Assembly (NCBI RefSeq): GCF_008017805.1
Contig: NZ_VRTT01000011.1
Location: forward strand, 59,383-123,382
Source of the DNA: Paenibacillus sp. N3.4
GTDB taxonomy: Bacteria > Bacillota > Bacilli > Paenibacillales > NBRC-103111
Direction of reading: 5' to 3'
DNA: 64,000 nucleotides
Below the pieces are notes generated by a model that made no database searches, had not been told where the DNA came from, and saw only the letters and a list, made by a program, of their open reading frames with translations. The position numbers and the translations under genes were made by a program. Numbering within the stretch: the stretch's first letter is position 1; every line of letters starts with the position of its first letter. Of the stretch, positions 48,103 through 57,832 are shown in pieces.

Positions 48103-49430
48103 TTATTTGCCCAGTTTATCTACCGCATCCTGCATTTCCTTAGCCACTTGCTCTGCAGTCTTTTGCTTGGTTGTTATGGCCTGAATGCCGTTCATTAATA
48201 CATCTTTTACAGTTGTGTGCATTGTACCGTCAAAGACAAGTGCAGAACCATTTTTGGTCAACTGCATAATTTCCTTTAAATAAGGGTTCACATCCGCTGG
48301 GATTTCCACATTAGCCGGAACAATGATGCCTTGTTTCAATAAATCCTGATATAGTTCAGGCGCATAGAAAAACTTCAAGAACTTGAATGCTGCTTCCTTC
48401 TTCGCTCCGCTCAGTTCCTTGTTCAGCCCGATCCCATACTGAATTGCGCCCGCGCTGGCGGTAGGATCACCCTTGCCACCTTCAACAGCAGGGAACAAGG
48501 CAATGCCGATATTCTCAGCTGCGGCTTTGTCCGAATTGGCGACTCTGAATTTCGCGTCGATGGTAGAACTTGTCATAGTCATAGCTGCTTTTTTCTGAAG
48601 GAAGTAATCCTGTTGCTGAACCTCATCCATGGTGTTGATGTCTGCGTTGAAAGCGTCGATTTTAACGAAGTCGTTTAAAACTTCTAACGATTTTACATAA
48701 CTGGGGTCGGTAAATTTGGCTTCTCCCTTATTGACCTTCAGCAGAAAGTCACTGCCGGTAAGCCGATCTTCAACGGCAGACATAAAGGTAGATTCCATCG
48801 GCCATCTATTTTTATTGCCCATAGCCATCGGCGTTACGCCGGATTCTTTCAATTTTTTCATCATCTTCAGGAAGTCCGCGTATTTTCCAGGAAATTCATT
48901 GTATCCAACCTTGGCAAGCATGTCTTTATGATAGTAAATAATATCTACAAAAGTCCGCTTAGCCGGGACTGCATACTGTTTCCCGTTCACCTTATAACCG
49001 GCAAGAGCTTGCTCCGGTAACAGGCCCTTCCATGTACCCATAATTTCATCAATTGGCATCAGCACATCCGCCGCAATAAAAGGGTCCATTTCAACCCCTG
49101 GGAACAAAACAAACATATCAGCAAGCTTTTGCCTGCAGCTTGCGTACGGAGTTTAGTGATATATTGACCCGATGGTACATCCTGCTCTTCGATTTTGATA
49201 TTTGGGTTCAATTCCTTGAACTTCTGAATCCGTTCCTTATACAGCTTATTGTCGACATTGGGACTGGACCAGTTGTACTGCATAGTGAGGGTTACCGGCT
49301 TATCCGCAGCCTCTTTGTTGCCAGCGACTTCATTCCCGTTACTGGGAGCAGCCTCTCCGCAGGCCGTCAAGGTAAAGACTCCGGTAATTGCTGAAATCGC
49401 AAGCATAGTTTTCATGTTCCAAGATGTCAT
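48103..49430 (-). pseudogene. carbohydrate ABC substrate-binding lipoprotein with one frameshift
   Basis: The N-terminus has a lipoprotein signal (MKTMLAISAITGVFTLTACG) and a family 1 binding-protein start (VTLTMQYNWSSPNVDNKLY). One A is lost in the run at 49127-49130; restored, the frame reads AAGKKLADMFVLFPGVEMDP and continues for 337 residues to the normal end. I chose the ATG at 49430 because AGGGGAG precedes it. It is the binding component of the importer with the two permeases downstream. Confidence 0.87.
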
Positions 49431-49493
49431 ATGAACAACTCCCCTTATTTGTTTGAATGTACTCAAGCCCATTGCTTTGTGAGCAAGATGACA

Positions 49494-51884
49494 TTACCGC
49501 TTTTCCTGCTCATATAAATCGGCTAGCAAGGATAACCATTTACCAGCCAAGCCTACCCAAACTTCCTTGTAAGTCGCGCTGTTCATTTGCGGCCAGTAAG
49601 GAATATCCTCGTTCTCGAACGTTTGGACGCCGACCGGGATTTCACCGACCATTTCACCACTTAATACCGTATATTGCTGGGCAAAGTTATAACCCTCTCC
49701 ATACATCAGAGATTGATTGAACGGATTTTTGCCAATCATCCACTGCAGTTGGCTTTCTGCAATAACCAGCAGCTCCCGATCCCCCAGCATCAAGCCCGCC
49801 AAGGAAGCAGCCTTGCCTGTCGATAGCACAATCGCCGTATTTCCCTTAAAAGAAAACCAGACCGGAAACCGTTTTAGATAATACTCTTCATTCAGACGGT
49901 ATCCTTGTTTAAGCTGTTCCGTATAACGTTCCGTGGCTTCCTCACCAACCAGCAGATGCTGCAATTCGAAGCTTTCACTCTCCTTGTGCTCATCCACATG
50001 GTAAATACCGCTTGATATCATTGGATACGGCGCAGTAAAAGCAGTTAAAAACTTCACATACGCCCCGTAATCTTGAACGGATTCTAGCCAGCTTGCTCTT
50101 TTGGAATGGTTCGGCTGTGATTGAAGAATCTCGCTAAAGGCCATCATATACATATGTTCTCTGGCTTGATGGTTGAAATGCTGGACTACCTGCTTAGTCG
50201 TATTACGGTAAAAGAAACCTGTTACCACCTGTCCGTCATCGGTGCGAATGCCTGGCCGCTCTTGAGAATCCACCACATAATCCAGGTAGTTTACAGCCTT
50301 ATGAGCGTATATCTCATCGCCTGTCATTTTGTATATCAGGGAGGCTGCCCATGACGCCGTAGCCATAAACAAGCTTTCCGAAGTCATATACGTATGTTCC
50401 CAGAAGATTGGTTTGGATGCGAACCCATTCGCTTCAAATTGTTCAACCGCATATTGAAAATCTTGAATGGCACACGATATGAGCTTATTCTTCAATATGT
50501 CTCCTTCATTCATGAACATCGCGATCTGCGCTTCAATCCCAGAGCAAATAAAATTCTCATACGGGTTATTGTGCACGCGTGCCTGCATATCGTCCATATT
50601 GCCGATGATGCCATCCGACCAGATACGGATGCCTGCGCTCGTAGCCCGGTATCCATCACCAAATCGGGTTTTTAATATAAAATCTACGCCCCATTCCCCT
50701 TCTTCAATTAGACGAAGATAGAGCGGCATATTATGATCCTTCACCTGATTCGCCATCTCGTACAATGAGCAAGCGACCTCTGCTGTCTGTACGAGCTGTT
50801 GGGAAACGTCCCCGGCATCATGCCATCCGCCGTTGAAGATGATCATTCCATCCTTATGTCTGGCCAAAATATCTTCATGGCAGCTTCCGTGAATACCATG
50901 CACAGGACAGCCGCAGCGCTCGCAAAAAATAAAATTGAGCGATTTCCATATGGAGTCTTCCCATCGATCTGCGAAGCTACCGATTTCAAAAGGCTTGGAT
51001 TCCAAATCCCCGATTTTTACGGTATACTTCCCAATTTCTCGAAATTCAGAAAAGTCCACGATGGAAAAGGTCCCGATGGTTGTAGTCACAGGTTGCACAT
51101 TACCTGCAAATTTCTCTGCTCCTGAATCCACCTCAATGACTGAAAACGTTGATTCCTGACTCTCCGCCAAAATCATGGTTTTGGGATGATCTGGATGATA
51201 TCCGTTGTGAGAGAAGACTAGGTCTATGTTTCTTGGCTGCCACCCTTTTGAAATATCCGGATTCTCCACTCGTTCCACATATACATTTTTGATCATATAC
51301 GTTAGATTGTCTCCAGTGGCTCGATCCTTACCGTACATATCGTAAAGGAATTTCAGTTCTGTGATTTCATCCCTCGGCAAATCGGGAATTTCCATTGTAC
51401 AGAAGTTCCACTCCCGATTTTTCAGATTGATGACATTAAAGCCCTCACGATTGTACACATCAGGAATTTTGATTTTTCCGTCGTTTCTAAGTGCTACTTT
51501 AATGTGCGGGTTAGCCATCCCAGGGCAATCCGGGTAAATTTCGAATGATATTCGGTTGAAGTCCTCCCAGTTCACATGATCAAAGGCTCGAAACACGGCT
51601 ACAGGGCCGTATGTACTGTAATCGCCGTCACTAGGCGAGCCTTCAGGCCAGCGGTCCATGATGGATGGAGAGGTCAGCTCGAGCGTATGGTTAGCCAACA
51701 TCCGGAAGGACCCTGCTCCTTTATGCATCCATACATCTGCGCTCGTTGTAGAATCGAGAATTGCCGTTCTGTGCATGATCTTCTTCTTCTGGCTTGCCAA
51801 TTCCAAAGAATTGCTCACATCTACCTTTAAGGGTTTATGTAGCCAGTTAGAATATGCGATTTCACGCTGAATCTTAGTTGCCAT
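49494..51884 (-). CDS. glycoside hydrolase family 9 enzyme, intracellular
   Basis: About 796 residues and no signal peptide. An N-terminal carbohydrate-binding-like beta domain (about 40-215) precedes the GH9 Ig-like domain (LVFSHNGYHPDHPKTMILAE). The (alpha/alpha)6 barrel has the catalytic Asp pair in FNGGWHDAGDVSQQ (about 355) and a C-terminal segment NPFNQSLMYGEGYNF (about 725). Secreted GH9 members are endoglucanases, but cytoplasmic ones can be exo-acting, including exo-beta-D-glucosaminidases. Next to a ROK kinase and SIS enzyme this suggests cleavage of imported amino- or gluco-oligosaccharides. I chose the ATG at 51884 because AGGGG lies ahead of it. Confidence 0.85.
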   Translation of the reverse strand: MATKIQREIAYSNWLHKPLKVDVSNSLELASQKKKIMHRTAILDSTTSADVWMHKGAGSFRMLANHTLELTSPSIMDRWPEGSPSDGDYSTYGPVAVFRAFDHVNWEDFNRISFEIYPDCPGMANPHIKVALRNDGKIKIPDVYNREGFNVINLKNREWNFCTMEIPDLPRDEITELKFLYDMYGKDRATGDNLTYMIKNVYVERVENPDISKGWQPRNIDLVFSHNGYHPDHPKTMILAESQESTFSVIEVDSGAEKFAGNVQPVTTTIGTFSIVDFSEFREIGKYTVKIGDLESKPFEIGSFADRWEDSIWKSLNFIFCERCGCPVHGIHGSCHEDILARHKDGMIIFNGGWHDAGDVSQQLVQTAEVACSLYEMANQVKDHNMPLYLRLIEEGEWGVDFILKTRFGDGYRATSAGIRIWSDGIIGNMDDMQARVHNNPYENFICSGIEAQIAMFMNEGDILKNKLISCAIQDFQYAVEQFEANGFASKPIFWEHTYMTSESLFMATASWAASLIYKMTGDEIYAHKAVNYLDYVVDSQERPGIRTDDGQVVTGFFYRNTTKQVVQHFNHQAREHMYMMAFSEILQSQPNHSKRASWLESVQDYGAYVKFLTAFTAPYPMISSGIYHVDEHKESESFELQHLLVGEEATERYTEQLKQGYRLNEEYYLKRFPVWFSFKGNTAIVLSTGKAASLAGLMLGDRELLVIAESQLQWMIGKNPFNQSLMYGEGYNFAQQYTVLSGEMVGEIPVGVQTFENEDIPYWPQMNSATYKEVWVGLAGKWLSLLADLYEQEKR

Positions 51885-51895
51885 ATAACTCACCC

Positions 51896-52852
51896 CTACA
51901 CTTCATGCTTACAGGCCAAGTCAGTGCCGAGTAAAGCAGCACCTTTTAACCCGATCAAACCATCTTCTATAGTCGTTTTCCTCACTCCGTTTAGAACGAA
52001 CCTCATGGTATTAGGCTCCAAACGTTTCTGCAGCTCTTTAATAAACCAAGTGCCGCTCGTTACCCCACCACCTAAGATAATGGTATCTGGGTCGGAGAAT
52101 CTGACCATGTTCATGATCGTTTCCGCAACAGCTTGCAGAGCTGCATCAATCACTGCGATAACCAGAGGATCTTCCTGATCATAGAGTTTAAATAATTCAG
52201 CTACTTCAATGCGGCCTTGGTCAGGAATGATCACCCTAGAAGTCGGATAACCGGGCTTTAGTGCCACAATCCGATTATGTATCCCCAAACCTGAAGCGAG
52301 CAGCTCGACACAGCCTTTCCGGCCGCAGACACATTGAATATCACTATCATAATCGGCTACATGATGTCCGACTTCCCCAGCATTGAAGTGCCTGCCTACA
52401 ACCAGATCACCGTCAATCACACAACCAGCTGCTATCCCCGTCCCGATATTCATATAAATGAAATTATCAGAAAACCTGCCGCAGCCCCATTTTTTCTCCG
52501 CAAGCGTTGCGCAATACACATCATTTCCAATTGCGCAAGGAAGCGAAAAGAGATCTTGAATTTTTTTAGCAACCTTAATAGCCTGGCTTTTCTTCGGATC
52601 AATCTCCAACCAAGTACCATTTGCCGTGTCCACCCGACCTACCACCCCGATTCCGATGGCTATCGGTTCATAAAGCAGGCCGACACTTTCGATATAATCC
52701 CTCAGTCCCGAGACAATAGCCTCGAACGCTTGCTGCTGTGAAGTTACTGTGGACGGATATACTCTCGACCTCAGCACTTCCCCTTCAACAGAGACCTCCC
52801 CGATTAATATTTTGGTTCCACCTAAATCAACAGACAGTACAGATCCTCGCAC
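51896..52852 (-). CDS. ROK-family sugar kinase
   Basis: About 318 residues: ATP-binding DLGGTK motif at the N-terminus (VLSVDLGGTKILIGE), catalytic region IGNDVYCATLAEKKWG, and the ROK zinc signature GEVGHHVADYDSDIQCVCGR with KGCVE following. I chose the GTG at 52852 because GGAGGGG is just upstream and the fold begins there; the longer frame crosses the operator. There is no HTH, so it is a kinase, not a repressor. First gene of the LacI operon; likely phosphorylates the glucose, glucosamine or similar sugar released by GH9. Confidence 0.9.
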   Translation of the reverse strand: MRGSVLSVDLGGTKILIGEVSVEGEVLRSRVYPSTVTSQQQAFEAIVSGLRDYIESVGLLYEPIAIGIGVVGRVDTANGTWLEIDPKKSQAIKVAKKIQDLFSLPCAIGNDVYCATLAEKKWGCGRFSDNFIYMNIGTGIAAGCVIDGDLVVGRHFNAGEVGHHVADYDSDIQCVCGRKGCVELLASGLGIHNRIVALKPGYPTSRVIIPDQGRIEVAELFKLYDQEDPLVIAVIDAALQAVAETIMNMVRFSDPDTIILGGGVTSGTWFIKELQKRLEPNTMRFVLNGVRKTTIEDGLIGLKGAALLGTDLACKHEV

Positions 52853-52868
52853 AATTTCCCCTCCAAAT

Positions 52869-52990
52869 TTGGTAACGTTACCAAAACACATCATGGTAGC
52901 GCTTCTTTCTTCAGGATGATCATAACAAAACCGCAATAAAGTGTCAATCCACTACATGCTATTACGCTCAAAAAGATGGTAACATTACCA
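52869..52990 (-). promoter_or_regulatory. operon promoter flanked by two LacI-type operators
   Basis: On the minus strand TTGACA (52942-52947) and TATGAT (52919-52924) are 17 bases apart, a near-consensus sigma-A promoter. Operator TTGGTAACGTTACCAA is at 52869-52884, downstream of the start site, and a one-mismatch copy TGGTAACATTACCA at 52977-52990, upstream. Their centres are about 107 bp apart, close to ten helical turns, which would allow repression by looping. Confidence 0.8.
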
Positions 52991-53508
52991 AATCTGAATG
53001 CTGAGAAAATCAAACGCGGATGCACATAGTGCTCCTGATTGTTCAGCAAATGCTGTGCATACATGACGGTTAGCTTCGAAGCCGGATCGATGATGGCCAA
53101 GCAGCCGGCAACACCACTTAGCCAAATTCACCGAGCGGGCTCAGCGATCCGCTGTTTGCTCTGGAAGCGTGGGTTCTGACCCCCAGCCCATTGCCGTAGC
53201 CTCATCCCATGTTTTCAGTCAGCCAATAATACCATGAGGGAAGTTTTTGCACCAAGACCGAAAAGGGGCAGTCCCCACATATCCCTAATTTCATAAAAAT
53301 CATTATCCAGTGGTTCCATGGATATCTCGCTCCTACCACATTAAAGTATCCTAAATTTCGTTGCTTTTGTATTCAATTAGATACTCTGTTTTTTATTGAA
53401 AAAGAAAACCTTAATTAAGGTCCTCCATTCGTATACGAGCGTATACGCTACGCTATCGTCCTATCGTTTTCAGTTAGTTCAGTCATGTTTTTAGTTACCT
53501 CAAATATT
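52991..53508. other. gap with degraded sequence
   Basis: No confident gene. A 34-codon minus-strand frame (MEPLDNDFYEIRDMWGLPLF..., 53319-53215) follows a TAGGAG site and could be a relic. A short palindrome ACCTTAATTAAGGT lies near 53410 and CGTATACG occurs twice near 53435. Confidence 0.35.
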
Positions 53509-53646
53509 TTATTCGCTTATATAACCTGCCTTTAACAAGGCTTGAAGATAGTATAGAAATTCTTGATTTTCTAATACACATTTCTCTGAATCAATCCCTT
53601 TAAATACAACAAGCTCATTAACTAATTTGTCGCTCGAAGTGGACAT
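53509..53646 (-). CDS. small hypothetical protein (45 aa)
   Basis: MSTSSDKLVNELVVFKGIDS followed by EKCVLENQEFLYYLQALLK and AGYISE: acidic, helical and protein-like. It starts 40 bp after the deacetylase stop on the same strand. The ribosome site is weak, so it may be a remnant. No family recognised. Confidence 0.4.
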   Translation of the reverse strand: MSTSSDKLVNELVVFKGIDSEKCVLENQEFLYYLQALLKAGYISE

Positions 53647-53686
53647 CCTATTTTTATTCTACTGCCATTCGCTTGTCGGTCGTTGA

Positions 53687-54586
53687 CTACTTATAATCGT
53701 ATTGCTGCATTTTTTTGAGCAAAATATCAGATGACACATACGGCATCCCCACACTTAGGCGGGTGATTTCCTCACTACTTCCTGTGTTAATGCCTTCTTT
53801 TGTTGTAAAAAATAAAGAAAATCCAAGCTGTTTCGCATCCTCAACAACCGTCTGATTGTATTCCCCTAATGGGAAACAGAGGAATGAAAGCTGATTGTGA
53901 AGCTTGGTCTTCAAAAACGCCTCTCCTAACAGCAAATCCCCTCTCACACGCTGCTTCCTCTCTTCTTCAGATTCCATTCGTTTCTCATTTGGCAGGAAGA
54001 TCCGATTGGTCAATGGGGGAACTAAATTGCCTGCCTCATCACGTTTTTTCTGATGAAGATCATACGTATGCGAGTAAAAGCTAAAGCCATCGCGTTTCAT
54101 TTCAAGGATTTGACTCCAGGTCAGAAATGGCAAGGAAGGATTGTCGGAATCAACATCACTCACAATAACAAAATTCGTCGCTGGATACCCCATCTGCTTA
54201 AGCAAAGGATACGCCTTTTCATAAAAAGACCGGTATCCATCATCAAATGTGATCACAACCGCGTTCGGAGGTAACGTCTTCCGATGTGCATGGAAACAGG
54301 CATAATCTTCAATAGAAATGACATTATAATGCTTTTCTTTTAAAGCCTGCAGATGCTGTTTAAATTTGTTGGGTGTAATTGTGATGAAAGATTCCTGATC
54401 ATCCAGATGATGATAGGTTAAAAACAGAGCTTTGTTCGTATAATGAATCGATTTCGTGTCAATCGGCGAACTGATGGATGCACTCACATGTGTAGTCGAA
54501 CAAATCGAATCCAACGGGCTTCCCTGCTGCCCCACCTGTGTCCAGCCCCCCGTGAGGAGAAGCATTAGAAGGAAGTAAGCATTCAA
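53687..54586 (-). CDS. polysaccharide deacetylase (NodB-type), secreted
   Basis: A 299-residue protein with a short N-terminal hydrophobic signal (NAYFLLMLLLTGG). The NodB homology domain has the Asp motif VVITFDDGYRSF and metal-binding His in FYSHTYDLH (H-x5-H). It is of the PgaB/IcaB-like subgroup (LTYHHLDDQE, SIEDY), which removes acetyl groups from surface N-acetylglucosamine polymers. The start is TTG at 54586 with GGGGAGG upstream. It stands alone between two gaps. Confidence 0.87.
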   Translation of the reverse strand: MNAYFLLMLLLTGGWTQVGQQGSPLDSICSTTHVSASISSPIDTKSIHYTNKALFLTYHHLDDQESFITITPNKFKQHLQALKEKHYNVISIEDYACFHAHRKTLPPNAVVITFDDGYRSFYEKAYPLLKQMGYPATNFVIVSDVDSDNPSLPFLTWSQILEMKRDGFSFYSHTYDLHQKKRDEAGNLVPPLTNRIFLPNEKRMESEEERKQRVRGDLLLGEAFLKTKLHNQLSFLCFPLGEYNQTVVEDAKQLGFSLFFTTKEGINTGSSEEITRLSVGMPYVSSDILLKKMQQYDYK

Positions 54587-54724
54587 TCGTGATCAACCTC
54601 CCCTAGCAGCTCCAAATTCATCCCTAAAATTTACTCACTGGTTCAGCGATTAGAACGCATTTAGGGAGCAACTTGTACCCCTGTTATTTATACATGACAC
54701 AAGAAAATTCCTTCCTAAAACAAC

Positions 54725-54759
54725 AAAGACAGAGATACCCCTAGGGTATCTCTGTCTTT
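54725..54759. terminator. perfect 16-bp hairpin
   Basis: AAAGACAGAGATACCC and GGGTATCTCTGTCTTT around CTA. On the minus strand it is followed by GTTGTTTTAG, so it may terminate the transcript from the 55-56 kb gene. The rest of the gap (54587-54965) holds nothing I recognise. Confidence 0.65.
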
Positions 54760-54965
54760 GCTGAAAAACGTCTTCTAAATACCTGCAAAATATTCAAAAT
54801 TAGATTCGTACTGTTAAACATAATCGGATCAAGCGGAGACTCGATGGAACTAATGAGGTCCTAGTTGGTCACATGTTTTCTAGTTCGATGAATGTCAGAT
54901 ATATGTAATAGGGTTTAGGAATTCATTCTGCCACCCTTCTTTCTAGTAATCGCATGATCTAGTAA

Positions 54966-55067
54966 CTAGTCATCCAACTTTTCGAAGATATCTGCTCCAT
55001 CTACATCTATGACAACGTTTGTAGCATTAAAATATCCCTTCCACGTATTCACTTCTTCACTCACCAT
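54966..55067 (-). CDS. small ORF or gene tail (33 aa)
   Basis: MVSEEVNTWKGYFNATNVVI followed by DVDGADIFEKLDD, coding-like and acidic, directly downstream of the 426-residue gene. No clear ribosome site; it may be a leftover of a deleted gene. Confidence 0.3.
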   Translation of the reverse strand: MVSEEVNTWKGYFNATNVVIDVDGADIFEKLDD

Positions 55068-55121
55068 CAGATGAGCTTAAGTGCCTACATAAAGGGGATA
55101 ATCAAAGAACTCTCTTCTATA

Positions 55122-56402
55122 TTATATGTCTTTATTCATCATCATTTCGAGAATAAGCTTGTCAATTTCCGTAGTTGCTTCATTCCCAATACGGCAAAAG
55201 TTATCAATTGTCCTCTCGGCGTCTTCTTCGATAAATCCATTCGTCGAGGAAATGGCCATACCTTTTGAAGCGAGAAGCGCAGATTGCACCGCTGCACTCG
55301 TACAGGTCGCTACTTTCATCGCGCAGCCGCCTTTTGCTCCATCACACATCATGCCAGTCACATTCCCAAGCATGTTCTGGATGGCTGCTCTAATCTCCGT
55401 TTTCCCACCACCAAGCAAATAGGTAATGCCGCAGCTTGCTCCCGTACCCGATACCGTAACTCCGCATAATGCGGATAATCGGCCGAACTTGGATTTGATA
55501 TGGATAGTGACGAAATGGCTCAAAGCAACGGCACGAATGAGTTGTTCCTCCGATGCGCCTAACTTTTCAGCTGCCGCGATAACAGGGTTTGTCGCTGCAA
55601 TGCCCTGATTGCCGCTACCGGAATTCGCCATGACTGGCATCGTGGATCCAGCCATACGAGCATCCGATCCAGCGGCTGCAAGAGCCATGGCATGCGAAGT
55701 CAGATCGTCGGATAATATTCCTTTTGCCACATTTTCCTTAATCGTTTTCCCAACTTCAAGCCCATAGGCATGCGCCAAACCATCTAAACCTGCCTTGCGG
55801 TTCAATTCAATACTTTGCTTGACCAAATGGAGATCTTCAAGATTGACTGTATTCACGAAATCCACAATAGTGTCTATCGTTAGCTCGTTCCGATCCTCTT
55901 TGGAACTCTTAAAGCTGGCATTCGCGCAGCCACCTGTATCAACAACCTGCCCGTCGACTTCGATCCGCGTAATATTCGTATGATTATCTGTAATAACAAC
56001 CTTGGCATATCTTTGTTGGGATTCGACAATGACCTCAATGTATAATTTCTTTGTCGTGTCCGCGAGGTGGAATACAGATATGCCTTGCTCAACCATGTAC
56101 TGAGCCGTAGAAATATCTTCTGATTTAATATCTGCGAGGACCTCAAGCTGTTTCTCCGCTTGGCCAGCAATGGCCCCTAATGCCGCAGCAAAATCAATCC
56201 CTGTCAGCTTCGTTCCAGGTATGCCAACTGCGAGTGCATTTTTGATAATTCCAGCGCTGGCTTTCACCGTAATTTTGTCAATGTGGCCTGGCATATAGGT
56301 TCTAGCCTTTGCCGCAGCTAGAGCTATTGCCACCGGCTCCGTGCAACCAAGCGCGACAACGAGTTCGCTTTTCAGTATCTGAATGAATGTATGTTTCTCC
56401 AT
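55122..56402 (-). CDS. L-cysteine desulfidase / serine dehydratase alpha-like (UPF0597, CyuA/YhaM family)
   Basis: A 426-residue cytoplasmic protein. It starts LGCTEPVAIALAAAKART and has conserved Cys-rich spots (GGCANASF, CGVTVSGTGASCGITYLLGG, MMCDGAKGGCAMKVATC) expected to bind a 4Fe-4S cluster, as in the alpha domain of iron-dependent L-serine dehydratases. Family members CyuA/YhaM degrade L-cysteine to pyruvate, ammonia and sulfide. The ATG has GGGGAGG. Not linked to its neighbours by operon or theme. Confidence 0.87.
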   Translation of the reverse strand: MEKHTFIQILKSELVVALGCTEPVAIALAAAKARTYMPGHIDKITVKASAGIIKNALAVGIPGTKLTGIDFAAALGAIAGQAEKQLEVLADIKSEDISTAQYMVEQGISVFHLADTTKKLYIEVIVESQQRYAKVVITDNHTNITRIEVDGQVVDTGGCANASFKSSKEDRNELTIDTIVDFVNTVNLEDLHLVKQSIELNRKAGLDGLAHAYGLEVGKTIKENVAKGILSDDLTSHAMALAAAGSDARMAGSTMPVMANSGSGNQGIAATNPVIAAAEKLGASEEQLIRAVALSHFVTIHIKSKFGRLSALCGVTVSGTGASCGITYLLGGGKTEIRAAIQNMLGNVTGMMCDGAKGGCAMKVATCTSAAVQSALLASKGMAISSTNGFIEEDAERTIDNFCRIGNEATTEIDKLILEMMMNKDI

Positions 56403-56502
56403 GATGTACCTCCCCTAACACCAAAAGGTACCAAAGACCTTCGAATGATTCTTAAAATATACTATAGTTGTTTCACGCAGTTCAACTAATTAATTATGTT
56501 AA

Positions 56503-56646
56503 TTAATCAATCATGTACACGTTCCATTTACCGCTATCATTTGTCCGAACACAGACGGCGCTCTCCATTTCCCGTTCTTTTTTTTCCATCGAGTCACTAA
56601 CACGCGCTTTTTGCAGAGGTGTCGGCTCTATTATAGATAGCGGCAT
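56503..56646 (-). CDS. small hypothetical protein (47 aa)
   Basis: MPLSIIEPTPLQKARVSDSM, then EKKEREMESAVCVRTNDSGK, then WNVYMID. The composition and the internal helical segment look genuinely coding. It overlaps the end of the GH28 relic by 16 bp and has no strong ribosome site. No family recognised. It may be a real small gene exposed at the deletion edge. Confidence 0.45.
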   Translation of the reverse strand: MPLSIIEPTPLQKARVSDSMEKKEREMESAVCVRTNDSGKWNVYMID

Positions 56647-57697
56647 TTTCGCTCGATCATCCCAGATGGATAAATAAAGAGCTTTATCAGCTCAGTTATC
56701 GACGCATCGGAGAACGGATGGCTGCCTTTCGCCGTAATTTTAATGTTATTCAGCGTAACATTTTCAACATAATGGGTGCCGCTTCCATCTTTATAACCCG
56801 AAATGCTGGCCGTGTATTCACCACGGGAACCTTTCGTATTCGTAGCCGTTACGTTGCTGATGGAAACATTTTTAATTTGACCAATACCGGCGCTAGGCGC
56901 GCGACCTCTATTGGATATTTCGATAAAGAAAGGAGACGTCGTACCTGTCATGACGTTCGTACCGTCCAAGGTTACGCCGTCCACAATACTGCCGTCATTG
57001 ACGGAAATACCAAAACCGGATTTGCCTGCGCCCAATACCGTTAAATTAGATACATGCACATTGGTAATGCTACCAACCGTCTCCGAACCGATTTGGAATA
57101 CATTGCAATTGGAATCGGCCGTAATTTTATCGACTCTCACATTTTTCATGGATCGTACATAACCCAGGGAATAATCGCTGCCGAGTTTCACAACGTCATC
57201 CTTACTGTTTTCCGAGTAGATGTCGGTTACAGTTACATCGTTGCATTGCATAATATCGAAAACGTCTCGTTGGTTGGTGTCGAAATTCGGAACGTGCACA
57301 TTGTGAATGTCCAGATTATCTACCCCTGTCGCTAACAAGGCAAAATGGCCGAATCTTTGCAAATTGAGCCTATGGCCGGAGTCCACACCGCCGATTTCAA
57401 TATGGTCGCTAAGCTTCAGCGCGATGGCCTTGTCGCCCTGTCCGCTTCCGGGACTGTCGCTCGAGGTAAGAATGCCGTTGCCATCGATTGTCCCTGTTCC
57501 GGTAATTTTGACGTTGCTGATGCCATCCCCCCACATCAAGGCATTATGCCAATGGCTATGTCCGAAGTCCTGATATTTGTCATTGGAGTTCGACTCAGGA
57601 CTATTTTTTCACGCTGGTTATATAAATTAATGAATTTCGAACTAGGATCATGAATGAATTGCACCCATCCATTTTCGCCGATTCGTCCAGTTCTCAT
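56631..57697 (-). pseudogene. GH28-like beta-helix glycosidase fragment
   Basis: The core of a polygalacturonase-type beta-helix is present: FGHSHWHNALMWGDGISNVK, SKDDVVKLGSDYSLGY, DSNCNVFQIGSETVGS and PFFIEISNRGR. It is a paralogue of the helix in the giant SLH protein. The N-terminal coils are missing. One A is lost in the run at 57604-57609; restored, an upstream piece (ENGWVQFIHDPSSKFINLYN) joins in frame. The C-terminus breaks off after HPFSDASITEL. Both ends are truncated, so it is inactive whatever the status of the single-base loss. Confidence 0.8.
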
Positions 57698-57730
57698 ATG
57701 TCATTGTTAATCTGCAGCTGTTTATACAAG

Positions 57731-57793
57731 AAAAGATCGCTCATTTTGGAATGGATGGTTGTGCTTCCATTTTACCAAAAGAGCGATCTCTTT
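57731..57793 (-). terminator. terminator of the second giant gene
   Basis: AGATCGCTC and GAGCGATCT with near-perfect CCAAAA/TTTTGG extension, and an inner AATGGA/TCCATT helix. On the minus strand it ends in TTTTCTTG, 40 bp after the stop. Confidence 0.8.
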
Positions 57794-57832
57794 ACGTTGT
57801 TCAACAATACAAATATTCGTTATTAATCTCGC

